Position numbers and translations under genes: made by a program. Positions 1 to 12,900 of a stretch of 64,000 bases of DNA are shown here, in pieces; position 1 is the first letter of the stretch; each line of letters starts with the position of its first letter. The notes below the pieces were generated by a model. It had not been told where the DNA came from. It saw nothing but the letters and a program-made list of their open reading frames with translations, and ran no database searches. The stretch spans positions 186,001 through 250,000 of the forward strand of contig NW_026946360.1 in assembly GCF_035222275.1 (NCBI RefSeq), read 5' to 3'. This DNA is from Podospora bellae-mahoneyi (Eukaryota > Ascomycota > Sordariomycetes > Sordariales > Podosporaceae).

Positions 1-1
1 A

Positions 2-433
2 GCGTTGATGTCGCGGACTGCGGAATTTGTGGCAAAACATGGGTATGTCGGGCCGGTGGGCATCGATGTCTTGGAGACGGGGACAGAAGGGGAGACGGAG
101 ACGCATTGTGGGGAGAGAACAAAGTTTCACATAGTGGATTTGAATGTTAGGACGTCGGGGAGTCTGGCCTTGCCGTTGTTGAAGGGGCATTTCACTCAAA
201 GGGGGCTGGATTGCGCCAGCAGTTTTGGCATTACGGTTAAGGGTGGAAGGGAGGAGTTTGTGAGGAAGTGGAGGAGGGAGTTTGAGGAGGGAAGGATGTT
301 TGTGTTGAGTTGGTATGAGGATCGGGAGGAGGGGGCGAGCATTGCGGATGTGGTTGTGGGGGCAGAAAACGAGGAGGGGTTGCAAGGGATGATTGAGCGG
401 GTTAGGGAGGGCAGCGAGGAGGTTGTTTTCTAA
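2..433 (+). CDS. ATP-grasp-type protein, C-terminal part (5' end outside window)
   Basis: The frame is open from the left edge to TAA at 431-433, so only the C-terminal ~143 residues are present. The motif HIVDLNVRTSGSLALP resembles the metal/ATP-binding D-x-N-x-R segment that closes an ATP-grasp fold. The upstream GIDVLE and the downstream VLSWYEDREEG and SIADVVVG segments recall fungal proteins annotated as solid-state-culture-specific ATP-grasp proteins. Such enzymes ligate a carboxylate to an amine or thiol using ATP; the substrate cannot be told from this fragment. No intron is visible in this part. The family call rests on remembered resemblance and on the one motif; that it is a real C-terminal exon is more certain than its function. 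Confidence 0.6.
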   Translation, partial: ALMSRTAEFVAKHGYVGPVGIDVLETGTEGETETHCGERTKFHIVDLNVRTSGSLALPLLKGHFTQRGLDCASSFGITVKGGREEFVRKWRREFEEGRMFVLSWYEDREEGASIADVVVGAENEEGLQGMIERVREGSEEVVF

Positions 434-1168
434 TTGTTTTTCTTGGGAGTTTCCTGGGTTTGTATCAAGCAGGCGGTTTTTATCATTAGCAAGCCGGTGT
501 TGTGGTCCAGAGTCAGATCGACTTTCTGTTCGATATGAGAGAAGCAATGATTTTAGTGGACGATCCGTTAATTCCCAAGTATACTACAGTCCACAGCTCT
601 CAAGGAAAAATGGCTAGGTCCCATATTCGGACCTTGAAATACCACCGGCAGTTGAAGCCCTACTGCTTCCAACGTGGCACGGCAGATCACCGTTGCATCC
701 AGCCCCTCATTGAGTCTGGTTCCCCTTCTCCAACATTTCTTAGTCACTGCTTCCTCAGCTCACAGGAGCCAGTTCCGCAGGCGGGGAACTTTCTATTGTT
801 TTCCGCTAAAGGCAAAGAAGACAACGCAGGTTAAGCATGTGTGTCTGAGCGGGTACCATTCATAAAAGAGTCTGGGGAAGGTCTATGCAATGATCACCGC
901 CGTTAATGGCAAGGTAAGTCTCCGTTGGCTTTTCGATTGGTGCGCGAGGACACCATCTGGATGGCTGAGAAACAATAGTTTGTACTGCAAGGTGTGGCAC
1001 CTCAATTGGAGATGCGCTGGTTTGTAAAGAAGAGGATCATTAAACCCAACATCAGGGTCCGACTCCCGCTGTTGTGCTCCTGACTCTTCTTGCTTTTTGG
1101 GCGGGCATCTTCCGCACGTTGGAATATCTGACACGAAATTCGAAGAATAGTTAGAGACAATCAAGAGC
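434..1168. other. Intergenic, no gene seen
   Basis: This holds the 3' flank of the ATP-grasp gene and the upstream region of the GPR1/FUN34/YaaH gene. Open frames here are short and lack recognisable protein content. Confidence 0.5.
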
Positions 1169-2174
1169 ATGTCAACCCAAAGCGAGCCAGCAACAAGCTC
1201 CAATGGCGTCCGGGTGGTGGGCGACGAGGAGAAGGGCCTCCACAGAACGCAAACTGGGGTGACAATGTCCCCAGAGCTCTTCGAGAAACTCTACCTCACA
1301 CCAAAAGTTCCGCATGTTGGGGACAATAACAGACGCTTTGCGAATCCTACGGCATTGGGGTTTGTCGGGTGAGTGATGGGCGTGCAGTGGACAAATATAA
1401 ATACTGACGGCACCATAGCTTCGTGATCTCTACCTTCACCTTTTCAATCGTCTGTATGGGATGGGGTGGAGCCTCGGGATTCTCTCCTGTCGTGTAAGTC
1501 AGCAATGTACAGACCAGAACAGAGAGCTGACTGATACATAATCAAAAACAGGGGGATCTTCTTCTTCGTCGGCCCCGTCCTCCTCCTCTTCGCAATGGTC
1601 TTCGAGTGGATAATGGGGAACTTCTTTCCCATGATGGTCATGGGCCTGTTCGCCGTGTTCTGGCTGAGTTTCGGAATGCTCCAGCTCCCAACTTTGCAAC
1701 TGGCTGCTCCATATGCCACCGATGCTGATCCGACAGGACTTGCCTCGCGCGAATACAACACCGTCATTGCGCTGTATTTGATTGTCTGGGGGTTCGCCCT
1801 ATTCACCTTCTTTATCTTCACCTGCAAGATCAACGCTGTCTTTGCCACTATTTTCTTGCTGGTCAGCCTTGGAGCCTGGGTGTTGAGTGGTGCATACTTT
1901 CGAGCAAGTGGCGGGGACTTTGATGGTGCTGGGAAACTGCAAAAGGTCAGAGACTTCCACCGAATGAAGACGTCGAGGCTAACACGTCTGGTAATCACAG
2001 GCGGGTGGTGCATTATTGTTCATTGTGGCGTTGCTAGGATGGTACATGTGTTTCATCATCATGGCGGGAGAAATGCGCATCACGCTCAGTCTTCCAGTTG
2101 GCGATTTAAGCCATCTCTGGCCTAAGACTGATGTCGAGTTAGCGGCAGTTGAGCAGCGTGAGCATCGGGATTGA
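1169..2174 (+). CDS. GPR1/FUN34/YaaH-family membrane protein (acetate/ammonium transporter type)
   Basis: Four exons are read as 1169-1368, 1419-1493, 1552-1945 and 2001-2174, giving 280 aa. Introns are 50, 58 and 55 nt with clear GT-AG ends, and joining them keeps the family sequence in register. The family signature N-P-x-x-L-G-F-x-x-F appears as NPTALGFVGF where exons 1 and 2 meet. About six hydrophobic segments follow; the last reads GWYMCFIIMAGEMRI and leads into LSLPVGDLSHLWPK near the C-terminus, both typical of the family. Relatives (yeast Ato1-3, Aspergillus AcpA) move acetate or are linked to ammonium export at the plasma membrane; the substrate here is inferred from the family. The N-terminal ~50 residues are a polar cytosolic tail, as expected. 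The third donor (GTCAGA) is weak. Confidence 0.88.
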
Positions 2175-2832
2175 GGAAGGGGTTAAGCCATTGAGCACAT
2201 CGTTACTTGGTGCAGGGAGTTTCAAACATTGAACATGTTTAATGCACACCCATGAGCCACCTACAGTCCTACACACTCATCTGGCAACTGAAATGGTCCG
2301 ATGGCTCAACAGATAAGCCGTAGGAGGGGGTTTTCCGGTGAGCTTTTTTTGGTAATACTTTTTCGATGGTGACTTCCTGCGATTGTTTGATTTGAAGCAC
2401 AAGACCCTTGATAGGGGAAACCAAGTGTTGAGGTGGGAGCAAATACTCCGGGAGCCGCCCCACTGCTGCACTCCACAATCGCACCTTCCGCATCTTCACT
2501 TCATATCAAGCTGTCATTGAAGGTATTCGAGAACAATCTCAATGCATCTTTCAAACCTTCCACAATGTTTCATCCGTTGGGGGCTTTGGAAGGAGGGAAG
2601 CTACCACAAGCAAGGACCCACAATGAGGCAAACCGCAGCTTCGTCGGCATCTGATTGGCCAATTGGCGTGTAAGTGAGAGGATCTATCGTCATCGATCTT
2701 TGAGATCGACCACAGCAGCTCAATCCATGACGAAATCGAACCTGGAAGGCCCCTAGGAGCTTAATCCTACCCTTAAAGAGCTTCCAATTCTTTTCATTGC
2801 CTCCAAGCGTTTTGAACCTCCAAAGAAAAGCA
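2175..2832. other. Intergenic, promoter region of the SDR gene
   Basis: No gene is seen. The stretch holds the 3' flank of the transporter gene and the upstream region of the dehydrogenase gene. Several ATGs occur just before 2833, including an in-frame one at 2797. Confidence 0.45.
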
Positions 2833-3967
2833 ATGTCCCTCTCGCCCTTGACATCTCGTCTCATCCAAACATCTACTCTCTCAACCACAAGACTCAGATC
2901 ACTCCCAGTTCTCTCTCGCGCGATCCACACAGCGGTTCCCAGAGCGAAAACTCCAGCTCCTCAACCACTACCACTCAACACCCCCCAAAAGCAAGCCTTT
3001 CGTCACTTCACCAAAATGTCGAAGAGCGTTGCCGCCGCATCTCACGATGACTTCAACCGCAACTCCCTTTTCAACCTCAAAGGCCGCGTCGCCCTCGTCA
3101 CGGGCGGCGGTTCTGGAATCGGTCTCATGGCCACCCAAGCCCTCGCGGTAAACGGTGCCAAAGTCTACATCGTCGGCCGCACCAAAGAGAAGCTCGACAA
3201 GGTGGTCGAGATCTACAACAAGGACATTGAGGGCGAGATCATCGCCATCCAGGGGGACGTCACCAAGAAGGAAGAGGTCGCCCGTCTGTACAAGGAAATC
3301 TCCGCGCGGGAAAAGTGCTTGTGCATCCTCATCAACAATGCCGGTGTGAGCAGCACGACGGTTACGACAGAGACGGAGACGGCGCAGGAGATGAAGCACA
3401 ATTTGTTTGAGAATGAGAACATGACTGAGAAAGACTGGACGGATACATACCAGACCAATGTCGCGAGCATTTACTTTATGACCTCGGCGTTTTTGCCGTT
3501 GCTGCAGGCCAGCTCGGAGAGGCACCCTCACTGGTCGGGGACTGTGATCAACATTAGCAGTATTAGCGGGTTGGTGAAGGGGTCGCAGCATCGTGAGTTT
3601 TCCTTATTTCTCTCCTCAGGTTTGATGAGTACTGACATTTGTCACAGACTTTAGCTACAACGCCAGCAAAGCCGCCGCCGTCCACCTCACGCGAATGATG
3701 GCGGCGGAGATCGCCGAGAACGGCCACAAGATCCGCGTCAACAGCATCGCTCCGGGCGTCTTCCCCAGTGAGATGACCGCTGACGAGAGCGACGAGTATC
3801 AGAAGAGCCACATTGACGCTGAGAAGTACAAGGGCAAAGTACCAGCTGGCCGGCCAGGAAGGGATATTGACATGGCCCAGGCTGTGTTGGCGCTAGCAGC
3901 CAACCAGTACATTGATGGCCAGACGGTTGTTGTTGATGGTGGCTACACACTTACCATGGGTATGTAG
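2833..3967 (+). CDS. Short-chain dehydrogenase/reductase, 3-oxoacyl reductase type
   Basis: Two exons (2833-3592, 3648-3967; 55-nt intron) give 359 aa. Classical SDR motifs are all present: cofactor loop VTGGGSGIG near residue 88, NNAG near 166, Ser of NISSISG, and catalytic YNASK with Tyr257 and Lys261. The PG motif and C-terminal VDGGYTLTMG are also there. The enzyme should use NAD(P)(H) on a carbonyl or alcohol; fungal relatives are often labelled RhlG-like 3-oxoacyl-ACP reductases, but the substrate is not shown. The first ~65 residues are rich in Ser, Thr and Arg with almost no acid, like a mitochondrial presequence. A second in-frame ATG at 3016 starts a 298-aa protein at the usual SDR N-terminus. 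Either or both starts may be used. Confidence 0.88.
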
Positions 3968-5545
3968 GACATTGGTGATGGAATGCAAGGAAAAAGTATT
4001 CAAATCACAACAGATCAGCACAATGTTGCAATAGTGTGTTTTGATTCAGGGTGTTGAATTGTTATTACGTTTGCGTGTTTGAGCGTTGTTTTGAAGATGG
4101 TTTGATTTTTCAACACTATAACCGACCTAAATATGAGTAATACTTTCGTCAACTCATCAACTCACTTGAAGCCGCCCATAGGAGTTTGTATGTCTGAGGT
4201 GATGTAGTCACCAACCAGTTTCATGAAGATTTAATGGATGACGCCATCAAAAGGAGTGTCATTACAGGTGAGACTGGGTATACTATGAGTGAGCGGTGAC
4301 TCATGCATGTGTATGATTAGATTGGTTGGTGATGAACTCAAATTCTAAAATCTTGTGGTTCTTGGCCTCGGTAGTGACTGTAGAAAATGGCGATTATGGG
4401 AGGGGTCCTGCCCATACAAACAGAAGCGCGAGCGGAGGTGGAGTTTCTATGAGGGAGATGGCTTTTGAAAACTATCTGTCCAAGCTATGGATGTGTATCG
4501 AGAGAAAACTGAATCGGTCACCTGTATGTAGGATCGAGTTTCCCCGACCGTTTTGCTCATAACCGCTCAATTGACCTTCACAGAAATCGTTATCGCAGGC
4601 ACGGCAAGGTAGCCAGCCATGCCATGCATGCAACAGAAAGCCCGAGAACGTGCATCCCATACCATTGGTTCCACGGCCGCCCCGGCCCACGGACGGTTAA
4701 ACGGACGAAAATCAGATAAAGCTTGTTTCCGCCATGACAAAAACGACAAATGCCACGCTCAGTGACATCATGTATGTACTGGTTATGTTCACAGATCTCT
4801 CAACCCCCTCGACCCATGTGGCGCTGCACTACCGAGGCGGCTCAATCGATCGATCGGGGGACATCCCGGGGTGCATACCCGACATCAAATGATGCGATCA
4901 TGGGAGCTACTGCAAGAGATGATGGGATGGAGATCGGGCGGCGGCACGTTTGTCCACGGTTAAAAGCAGATCATGTATGGTAGCCGCATATGGCAACCTT
5001 GATAGGTCAGGTAGTATTCTCTCCTAACAAAGTCTCGACTTGACTTCGGGCCACCTAGTTTGTTCGGTAGTGGTTTGTGGTGATTTGTTCATCAATTTCT
5101 CCCAAAAAGTCCTTTCCAGAAATCCAACTCAGAGTGGTGATGTCCAATCTGGCCCATCCTTGCGCTGTTGCCTGGGTGTATGTTCAAAAAAATGCAAAGA
5201 CGTGAAAGAAAGGGGTATCCGCATCAGTCTCCATCTCATCCAGTAGTCCAAAATATGTGTTCCGGCCTAGTACGTGATGTGAAGCATGCAAAATGTATGT
5301 GCAAAGGAAATCATGGCGGAGGGGCCATTCCTGTATCGATGTCGACCGTTATGCAAGTAAATATGTGTAAGATAAGTGTTTGGGCGAGAGGTGATAGACC
5401 AAGCTCGCTCTCCAAGAAAGGGGGTATCAAGTTTGATGACAATGAAATCCGAAATGCAGATGCTGGTGAAAAGACAAAAGACCGCCAAACAATGAACCCA
5501 ACCAAACCGTATACAAAAAAGAAACACCCCGAAAGAGAGACAAGT
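3968..5545. other. Intergenic, no gene seen
   Basis: About 1.6 kb between the 3' ends of two convergent genes. The longest frame (5168-5842, plus) runs into the antisense of the SWIRM gene and has no recognisable protein content. Confidence 0.5.
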
Positions 5546-6916
5546 CTAGGGACGAGCCGTGGTCCACTCAATGTTGAGCCATCCAACTTTATCGTATGCC
5601 TGCCAAAGCTTCGAGGCCTTGTTGACATCGATCTTGCAGGCCTGTTGTGCGTCAGTCTTGCGAAATTCCTTGCCAATCAAGGCACATTCGCGCCTGCGCA
5701 AAAATATACGTCTCTTGCTCGTGAGATATGTAGCGCAGTCCAGCCGAAGGTTGCTTGCCAGGATGAGTTCGTCAGAGTGAAGCAAGTGACGATGTGGGTC
5801 GTTGCTGAGATCCAGAGCATTCCCCTTCCATTCCACCTTTAGACTATTTGGCCTCCCTTGCGGGAGCGAGTCGAGTGGCGGTGAAAGATCTTCCAATGCC
5901 TCAAAATCCTTGTCCTCACGATTTGGCGCCGCGTTTCGCATGCGAGGCTCCGGGGTGGCGTGGACGTGACCCGTTGTCGGCGGACGAGTTGGCGCGGGAG
6001 TTGCTCGGATAGGCCTAGGGGCTTGTGCCTTGACCTTGGGGGATCTTGGTTTCTGCACACGAGCCACAGGTGCCCTGGGAACGTGTATCCGAGGTGGCGT
6101 AGGGTTGGAAGCCGGAAGGATGGTCGGAAGCCGCGCCCTCGCCACACTTCTCGCGCTCTCACGATCGGCCTGCCGCAACCTCCTTTCCTGCTCCATCCAC
6201 TTCCTTGGATTTTGGCTGAACCTTTTGTAGACCTCAGACTTGAAGTAGATCACCAGCTGATAGTCCTCCCGTTTAGGAGGCGAGACGCTCTCGAATAGAC
6301 TGGGAGGTCTCGCCGCAATGTGTTTGTTCATCAAGTCATCCTCCACTGATCCAGCTGTCCTGGGGGCCGGTGGAAAGAGCGGCAAGGGGGCAGCGCTGGC
6401 CCTTTCGGCAGTCTCATACAAAATCAGATCGCTTGGTCCGACGCTGCGGTGCATCACGGACGCGGTCGACTTCGAAAGCGGCGACGAAGGAGGCGACACA
6501 GGCGGGGAAGGAGGTGGGTTTGGGCGCTGCATTTCAAAACCCTTGCTGTTCTGCGCGGTGATGTTCATGTCCGAGTTCATGTCGTCCAAGGGAGCAGGTC
6601 CAGGAGGAGACAGGAGATGACTTGGGTTTGGCATGATGGAGCGTGCGGTAGACAAGTTTGGCTTTTGGGAAGGCGGTGACAATGGGTTCCTTGCCGTCGG
6701 GTGAATTCTTCCAAACGACATAGGCATGTGCATCGAGTTGTTAGTGGAGTTCAGTTGGTCAGCCATGTTGGGCATGACTGTCTGGCCGTCTGCAGGGTGG
6801 CAAACCCCAAGCATTGACATACGAGGCGTGTTCGGACGATGACGAGGGACCGGCCAGGACCTGGAGTTGCGTAGAACTGTCCTTGCGAGATCGGCTGTAG
6901 AAGGATGAGTTTGCAA
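5546..6916 (-). CDS. SWIRM-domain protein (Fun19/YOR338W type)
   Basis: A single open frame of 456 aa. The C-terminal ~85 residues form a SWIRM domain: SNLRLDCATYLTSKRRIF, then GKEFRKTDAQQACKIDVNKA and SKLWQAYDKVGWL. These helix-turn-helix signatures match the yeast Fun19/YOR338W group. SWIRM domains bind DNA or nucleosomes and occur in chromatin proteins; this member has no catalytic domain and acts presumably in the nucleus. Residues 60-340 are Pro/Ser/Arg-rich and probably disordered. The start is uncertain: MQTHPST at 6916 is the most distal ATG, but MADQLNS (Met51, 6766) is equally plausible. No downstream intron is needed. The gene reads away from a very long gene-poor stretch, which may be its regulatory region. 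Confidence 0.82.
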   Translation of the reverse strand: MQTHPSTADLARTVLRNSRSWPVPRHRPNTPRMSMLGVCHPADGQTVMPNMADQLNSTNNSMHMPMSFGRIHPTARNPLSPPSQKPNLSTARSIMPNPSHLLSPPGPAPLDDMNSDMNITAQNSKGFEMQRPNPPPSPPVSPPSSPLSKSTASVMHRSVGPSDLILYETAERASAAPLPLFPPAPRTAGSVEDDLMNKHIAARPPSLFESVSPPKREDYQLVIYFKSEVYKRFSQNPRKWMEQERRLRQADRESARSVARARLPTILPASNPTPPRIHVPRAPVARVQKPRSPKVKAQAPRPIRATPAPTRPPTTGHVHATPEPRMRNAAPNREDKDFEALEDLSPPLDSLPQGRPNSLKVEWKGNALDLSNDPHRHLLHSDELILASNLRLDCATYLTSKRRIFLRRRECALIGKEFRKTDAQQACKIDVNKASKLWQAYDKVGWLNIEWTTARP

Positions 6917-9900
6917 CTGCTGTTGATGTAGGGCAAGAAATGCAGGATTGTATGGTCGGGCACGTCAGGCACCCGTGGTTTCTTTGTCTGATGATGACTG
7001 CGGCGACTGATTGGGCGCGTGGGTGTCTGTATGAGGGGGAACGGCAGCTCAAGTAGTTGTTGAATAGGGCACAATGCGAAGCGTTTCAATGCCCATCGTC
7101 TGGCTGTGGCCGTGGTTTTGTTGGTGGTAGTTGCCTTGTTTGCTGAAACTGAACAATGGCCAACTGAGGGGTCTTCGTGGGGATATAGGTGAACAATAGC
7201 TGGCGGTGGCCTTGCAATGGTCGGTCAATGGAAGCCGTTGGAAGCCGTCGGTGACAGTGGCGAAATGGGCGCCGCGCAATGCTTGTGTAGGCAGCTTTGT
7301 AACGGACAATGGCAAAAAAGGAAACTTCTGGTGGGCGTTGCTAGAGATTAACCAAAAGACGAAATAAGAGCGAGAAGGGAGACTTATGAACAGCAAGGGC
7401 GCAAGCCATGGAGGACGACCAAGTACTCCATACACTGTGGGTCATTACACTTATAAGCCCAAGCGCCACAAGGCGGCAAACGGTCTGGGGAGGGTGAGGT
7501 TGGTCACACGGATGGCCCAAAACGGTGCAACGGGCTGGGGACATGTACATGTACTTCCATGTACGCAGTGCTGGAGACACACCAGGGGGCAGACTAACGA
7601 AATGCCGAGGGGATGGACCAGAGGTTTGTGGCCAGTTAGGTCAAGCAGCTCTCTTTGACTGTCGGGCGCCAGTCTGCCGTGCAGGAGAGAGAATGTACTC
7701 CTGCCCAAGATTGTTGCTTGTGAGTACACCGCAAGAGCCCCTCAACGCTGGCTTGTATCGAACAGCCCTCCTGTCGTGATTGGTGTTTTAGTATTCCAAC
7801 ACTGTGCTGTTGTTGTTTCGAATATCAAAACGATTGGACCACTTACAACCACCAATGCTGCAACTGCCGCAATCATGTTGCTTTGTCGTTGAGGGAGAGC
7901 TTTGGGCACCTGGGTTTGGGTTGTGACATCCCATCTGGCGAGCGGAGACAGGTGCCAAGTTGTATGTCACGACGAACATTGCTTCCCGTGAGAGTCTACA
8001 TTCAGGAAGCTGATCCTGGAACTAGAAACTGGGGCACCTGCCTTACTACCAAGGCAATCCGCGCTGTAGTCTTGTCCGCCTGGCTCCTCACTTGAAACTG
8101 GCGATCAACCGGACCGAAGACTGAGATGGCCACATGGACAAGCCGTTGGGTTAGGTATCTTTGGGATGGGCAGGCTCGGCAAACGAAAAATCAAGAACGT
8201 CGCAGTTTGGCGGATTGAGTGAGTATCAGGTCGGGCTGTCCGCCTTCAGTTGCAAGCTACCCATCATGAGCGGGACGAGGTGATGTCGAGATTGTGAGAG
8301 AGGGGTTGCGGGCTCTGTGGGGTTGCAGAGGGGGAGTTGGCCTGGCCGGCGATTTGAAGTGGAACCCCCCCCCCTTTTTGTCAATTGAGCGCGGGGAGCG
8401 GTGTCTGACACATGAGCCTTCATACTCAATTGAACTTGAACCCCAATTGGGCGCCAGTTGGGCAGTGAGCCTAGCTTGAACATCCGTAGCATCCACGCGC
8501 TTCCCCGTGCGAAGGGGGAGTTCGACAACTCAGATCAGTGCAAGCAGGTCGGTGCATGGACGCCATGGCTCAACCACCGACGCGTTGCCACTTGGGATTG
8601 CTGAAGCGAACAAGAAGCAATGGAACGTGAATTGGCCAATCAAGGCAGCAATGCGGGCGAGAGAGGCGGTCCCATCCTGTCAAGAGGTCTGGAGGCTTCG
8701 TTTCTGAGATATTGGGGGTTGGAGTCGAGTTGGCCGCGTCAAGCAGTGTGACTCATAGCTCGATGTCCTTTGGGGCGTTGCTTCACCTAACAGGTTGACC
8801 TCGAAATGGAGGGAATGGAAGGTCCTGGCAACCGGCGTGCTGTGTAATCTGCCGGTTGGTCCCAGGTGGCTGCGAGCTCGACAGCCTGATGACTCGACCA
8901 ATGATAGGCCCAAGCCCCGATAAGATGACGCTTATGACGATGTACTCTTGGCGCTTCAGAGGTACCACAACCTTTCACCTGAACGATGGTATCAAACTCA
9001 ACTGCTCTGGGCGGGCTGATCGCAAATTCAGCCTGACGGATTCTTTGATATCAATAGTAAGCTATTCTGGTGGAGAAATAGAGACACCGGACATTGCAAT
9101 CTCACAATTCCACACAACCTGATGCCAAAGGAGCCAAGGTTTTGCCCATTTTCATCCGGTGTCCCTCTGTTCACAGTCCAGGTGAGCTACCTGACTTGTT
9201 AGACCACTGCCATTGAGCATTTCAAGAGAATTGAGTTGGCCCAGTGCCGTGTCGGATTTCGGCCGACATATCTCTCATGGCACAATACGCTAGAAACAGC
9301 ACGATTGATTGCCATTGCGTCGAAGCAACCTCCGAACGATCCGTGATCATGGCACCGATAGCACCAAAGCATCGCACTCATCGCGGACAGAACCTCGCCT
9401 CCTTGATTCGCAACCCTCCCCAGTTTGCCCGCCATCGGCTAGGCAGGCTCACATGGACGTAATTGACTTTCATTGTCTCGTAAGGCGTGTGGCATGACTC
9501 CCAACAATGTGCTCCCAGCTCCCAGCTCCCAGGATTGCGCTTGGTAATCCCGGATGCCCACGAGTTTCTCCAATCTCCATGCTTAAGTCCGCAATGCCGT
9601 TCAATAAGGTCAGTTGTATGGATTGTTGGTCCTCATCGGCGACTTTGGTGATCCGTCACCCAGTTTGCCGCCTAGTAACAATTCTGGAAGCACAAAACAG
9701 CTCTGCCGGCGTGATCCACTGTGGGAGCCATTTTGAATTGGGCTATCACCTCCAAACACCCGCCATCTTTCGAACGCTTTAGGCGGAGTCACCCGTTGGT
9801 TGCACTACACACCACTGCTCGATATTCTGGGCAGTTCAAGATACCTTTCCGCCTGATACCCCCTCCATTTCACTGCTGCCCTCCAACTTCCAAGGCACAC

Positions 9901-12900
9901 CACAGCTCTCCATTGATAACACCATCCTTGTTTGATAACGCGGCTAGCGACCTTCGCAGTGACCTCTGTGGCCTGTGATGGTGTCCGGCTTTCCTCACAT
10001 GCCAGCTTGGTTCATGAGGCCTTGTCAGCAGTCTTGCTCCCTTCCAAACCCAAGGGAGATATAGCCACTATATTCCTTGCCAAAACATGCCTTGAAAACT
10101 TGATCTCCCGAGACACAGCTTGAGCCCTCATCCATCGCTTCTCAACAGCGCCATGATTCCGAGATCATCCCACCATTTCACCCCGCCATTATCTTATCAC
10201 CCCTCAATTGAGGGGCACTGCTCATGTGTGCCCCTCTTCCGCAACACCATTGGGGTCCTTCCTCTTCGAGCGGGGGTGCATCTGAGGAGGCATGATGAAA
10301 TCTGGAGTCCCTGCATGGCCTAGCTTGCTATTGTCCCTCTGGAATGCATGCTGCATTTCGCTGCTCTCGATCTCGAAAAAGGTAGCAGTTGGGTTAGCGA
10401 TGTGCATTTTGAGTTTGTTGGCTGTTTCTTGAGTTGTTCCAACCCCCACGATGAAAGGGGTGGATGGAGCGGGCCCATTGGTCAGTTGACCGCGACTGAC
10501 CCAGGGCTGGTGGGTATCGTGGATCCTGCCTGCGACTAACTCCACACTGTTCGACATCTCCATTCCTTGAACCATGATTGATTTGCACGCAACTGGGCCG
10601 CTAAAAGCCTGCCCTACCCAATGCGCCAATGTCGTCGGCGTCAACCGCGCAAGGGCACACCACACCTAGGTAATAGCAGCTCTCCCTCCTCAGTTGGCGC
10701 CAGACATTGCCGACAACCTCTTCGGCGACGGATCACCACACCGACAGCTTGGAGGGTGGTCTCGGTGTCGACAACTGCTTTCAGCTGGGTTCGGCCCAGC
10801 TCAACCCACCATCCTTCGAACAGAACACCCGAAAACACGACAATGAGAGCATATCTTATCTCATCGATTGCCATAATCCTACACATAATTACTGTCGCCT
10901 TGAATTAACCAACATCCAACCTCTTGCAATTCCGACGTTCATGCTTCCGATGCTGATGTCTGGAACAGCCAACCAACGATCTCATCGGGAGCCTGACAAG
11001 CCTCAGGGCTGATCGCCGACAAGGGTTGTTAAACATTACCCCAGATACGCTTTCCGCAGCCACCATGTGCGGTCCCGGTACCGCTGCGCAGTATCACTCG
11101 GGGCCAGACAGCCTCGTCCGGTTTCAACCCGCCAGTTAACTTGCTAACAGCCAGTCGTGGAAAACTGGCGGTGCATAATGCCCTGCAGAATGAGGTGGTG
11201 TTGATGCACTGCAAGCCCAGCTCAGACAAGGTCCGCGGCTGTCCGATTGACCAAGGCCCTCTCGGGTACCTGACATGATCCGAGAATGAAGAACGACACA
11301 AACCACGAAGAAGCCTGATGATAGTATGTCGCTTTTTTTGAGTGGCCGCCCATCTGTGTCACTACACACAACACGACGCGTGTTGAGAAGTGCATGGTAT
11401 AGGAATATCTGATCTCAATATCAACAACAGCTACCACCACCACCACCACCACCACCACCACCGCACAGCTGGCCAACCACCTGTGCTGTCTCAGTCACGA
11501 GCGCTCGGATTCCAAGCCTTCTCAGAAGCGGTCCTTCAGTCCATTCCCGTATTCAGATTGATAGGCATGAGTGGTCTACGAATCCCGCACGCATAATCTT
11601 CACCTGAGCCAACCTGTTCTGGAGAACGGTTCGAAACAAGAGGGTGTGAACCTATCATATCTCACCCTGTGACTCCACGATCCCACTCGTGGCCCCCTGC
11701 ACGCAGGGAACTGTAAGTCTTACCCCTGTACATCTTATGTTCCCAGAGCTCGGGAGATGCCAGACGAACTACCTTTTCTGCAGCATTCTGCGCAGAGAGC
11801 AAGCAAGGTTTCAGATGAAGCGCTGGTCACCTGATCTGAGGACAAGCTCAACCACGCCTACCTACCTTTTACCCCCCTTTCCATTCGAAATGTGTGTCAT
11901 CCGAACGGCCAGAACGGGGGGCGGGGGTGACGGTGTCGAGAATGGCCCAACCTGGTGATGCCGTCATGTTTCACCTGTGCACACCCACCTTCTTGGTGAT
12001 TGCGATCACGGGCACCACTTGAGGGGAACATCATCCACCACACCTCTTTTTCTTTTTTGGCGCATCGGCGATAACAAGGAAGACCGCAGATAAGGAGCGC
12101 TTATTATCCGGGAGAACGTCATCTGAGTAACACTGCCGCCGCAACGCAACCCCGCGGGAAGCAGACAGGCAAGGGCAGGGCAGGTCCCGGGTGTTCCTTC
12201 AAGCATCAACAAAATCCAAGATTTTCGGCAGAGTTAGATGTTTCGAAATATCAGGTTTCTTTGAGGGCCGGGCCCAGGTCCAAGGAAGGAAACGGAGTGG
12301 AAGATTGCAAAAAGGAAAACGGAGGTCCGAAACAAGGTCTGTCGGTGGTTTGTCCACGTAACTCACCTACGTGGGAGACCCTCATAAGACGGAGGCATCG
12401 GAAGTAAGTAGGGCTGAGCGAGAAACGCCAAAGTACGGATATGATGAACATGGGTCCGAGGTGAGTGTGAGTCGTCGCGTGTGGTCAAAAGCACAATGTC
12501 GGTCGGTGACTGCCTACCAACCCGATGTGGAATTCCACGCGAAACTGCCCTGCGGTTGAGCGTTGCCATCTTCACCTTTCATATCGCTGTAGCACATGCA
12601 CGTTATTTGCTCGTTCACACGTGTCGAATTTTACGACGTCTTGTCTCACTTTCCCAGTCGGCAACCGGCCAATTTGAGCAGGTTGGTTTCAATGGGTTGA
12701 GATCAATGAACACAATCAGGTGCACTGAAGTAGGACGAGGAAAATGCCATCTTATAATTTCCCAGTGCGATTGGCACACACGAGCCACCGCCTCTGGACG
12801 GCCGCGAGGGCTATTGCCCCCCCTCTGTCGAGTTACCATTGTGAACCTCTTTACGAATACATCAAATCAACTCCGGCCCTGGACCTTGCCTCGCCCTGCC

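Noticed and set aside
2968-3591. 207-codon minus-strand frame
   Set aside because: It is a shadow of the SDR gene, whose motifs are unambiguous on the plus strand.
5168-5842. 224-codon plus-strand frame
   Set aside because: Its 3' part is antisense to the SWIRM domain, which is clearly real on the minus strand.
10222-10665. 147-codon minus-strand frame
   Set aside because: No recognisable motif, no supporting splice signals and no neighbour context; treated as chance.
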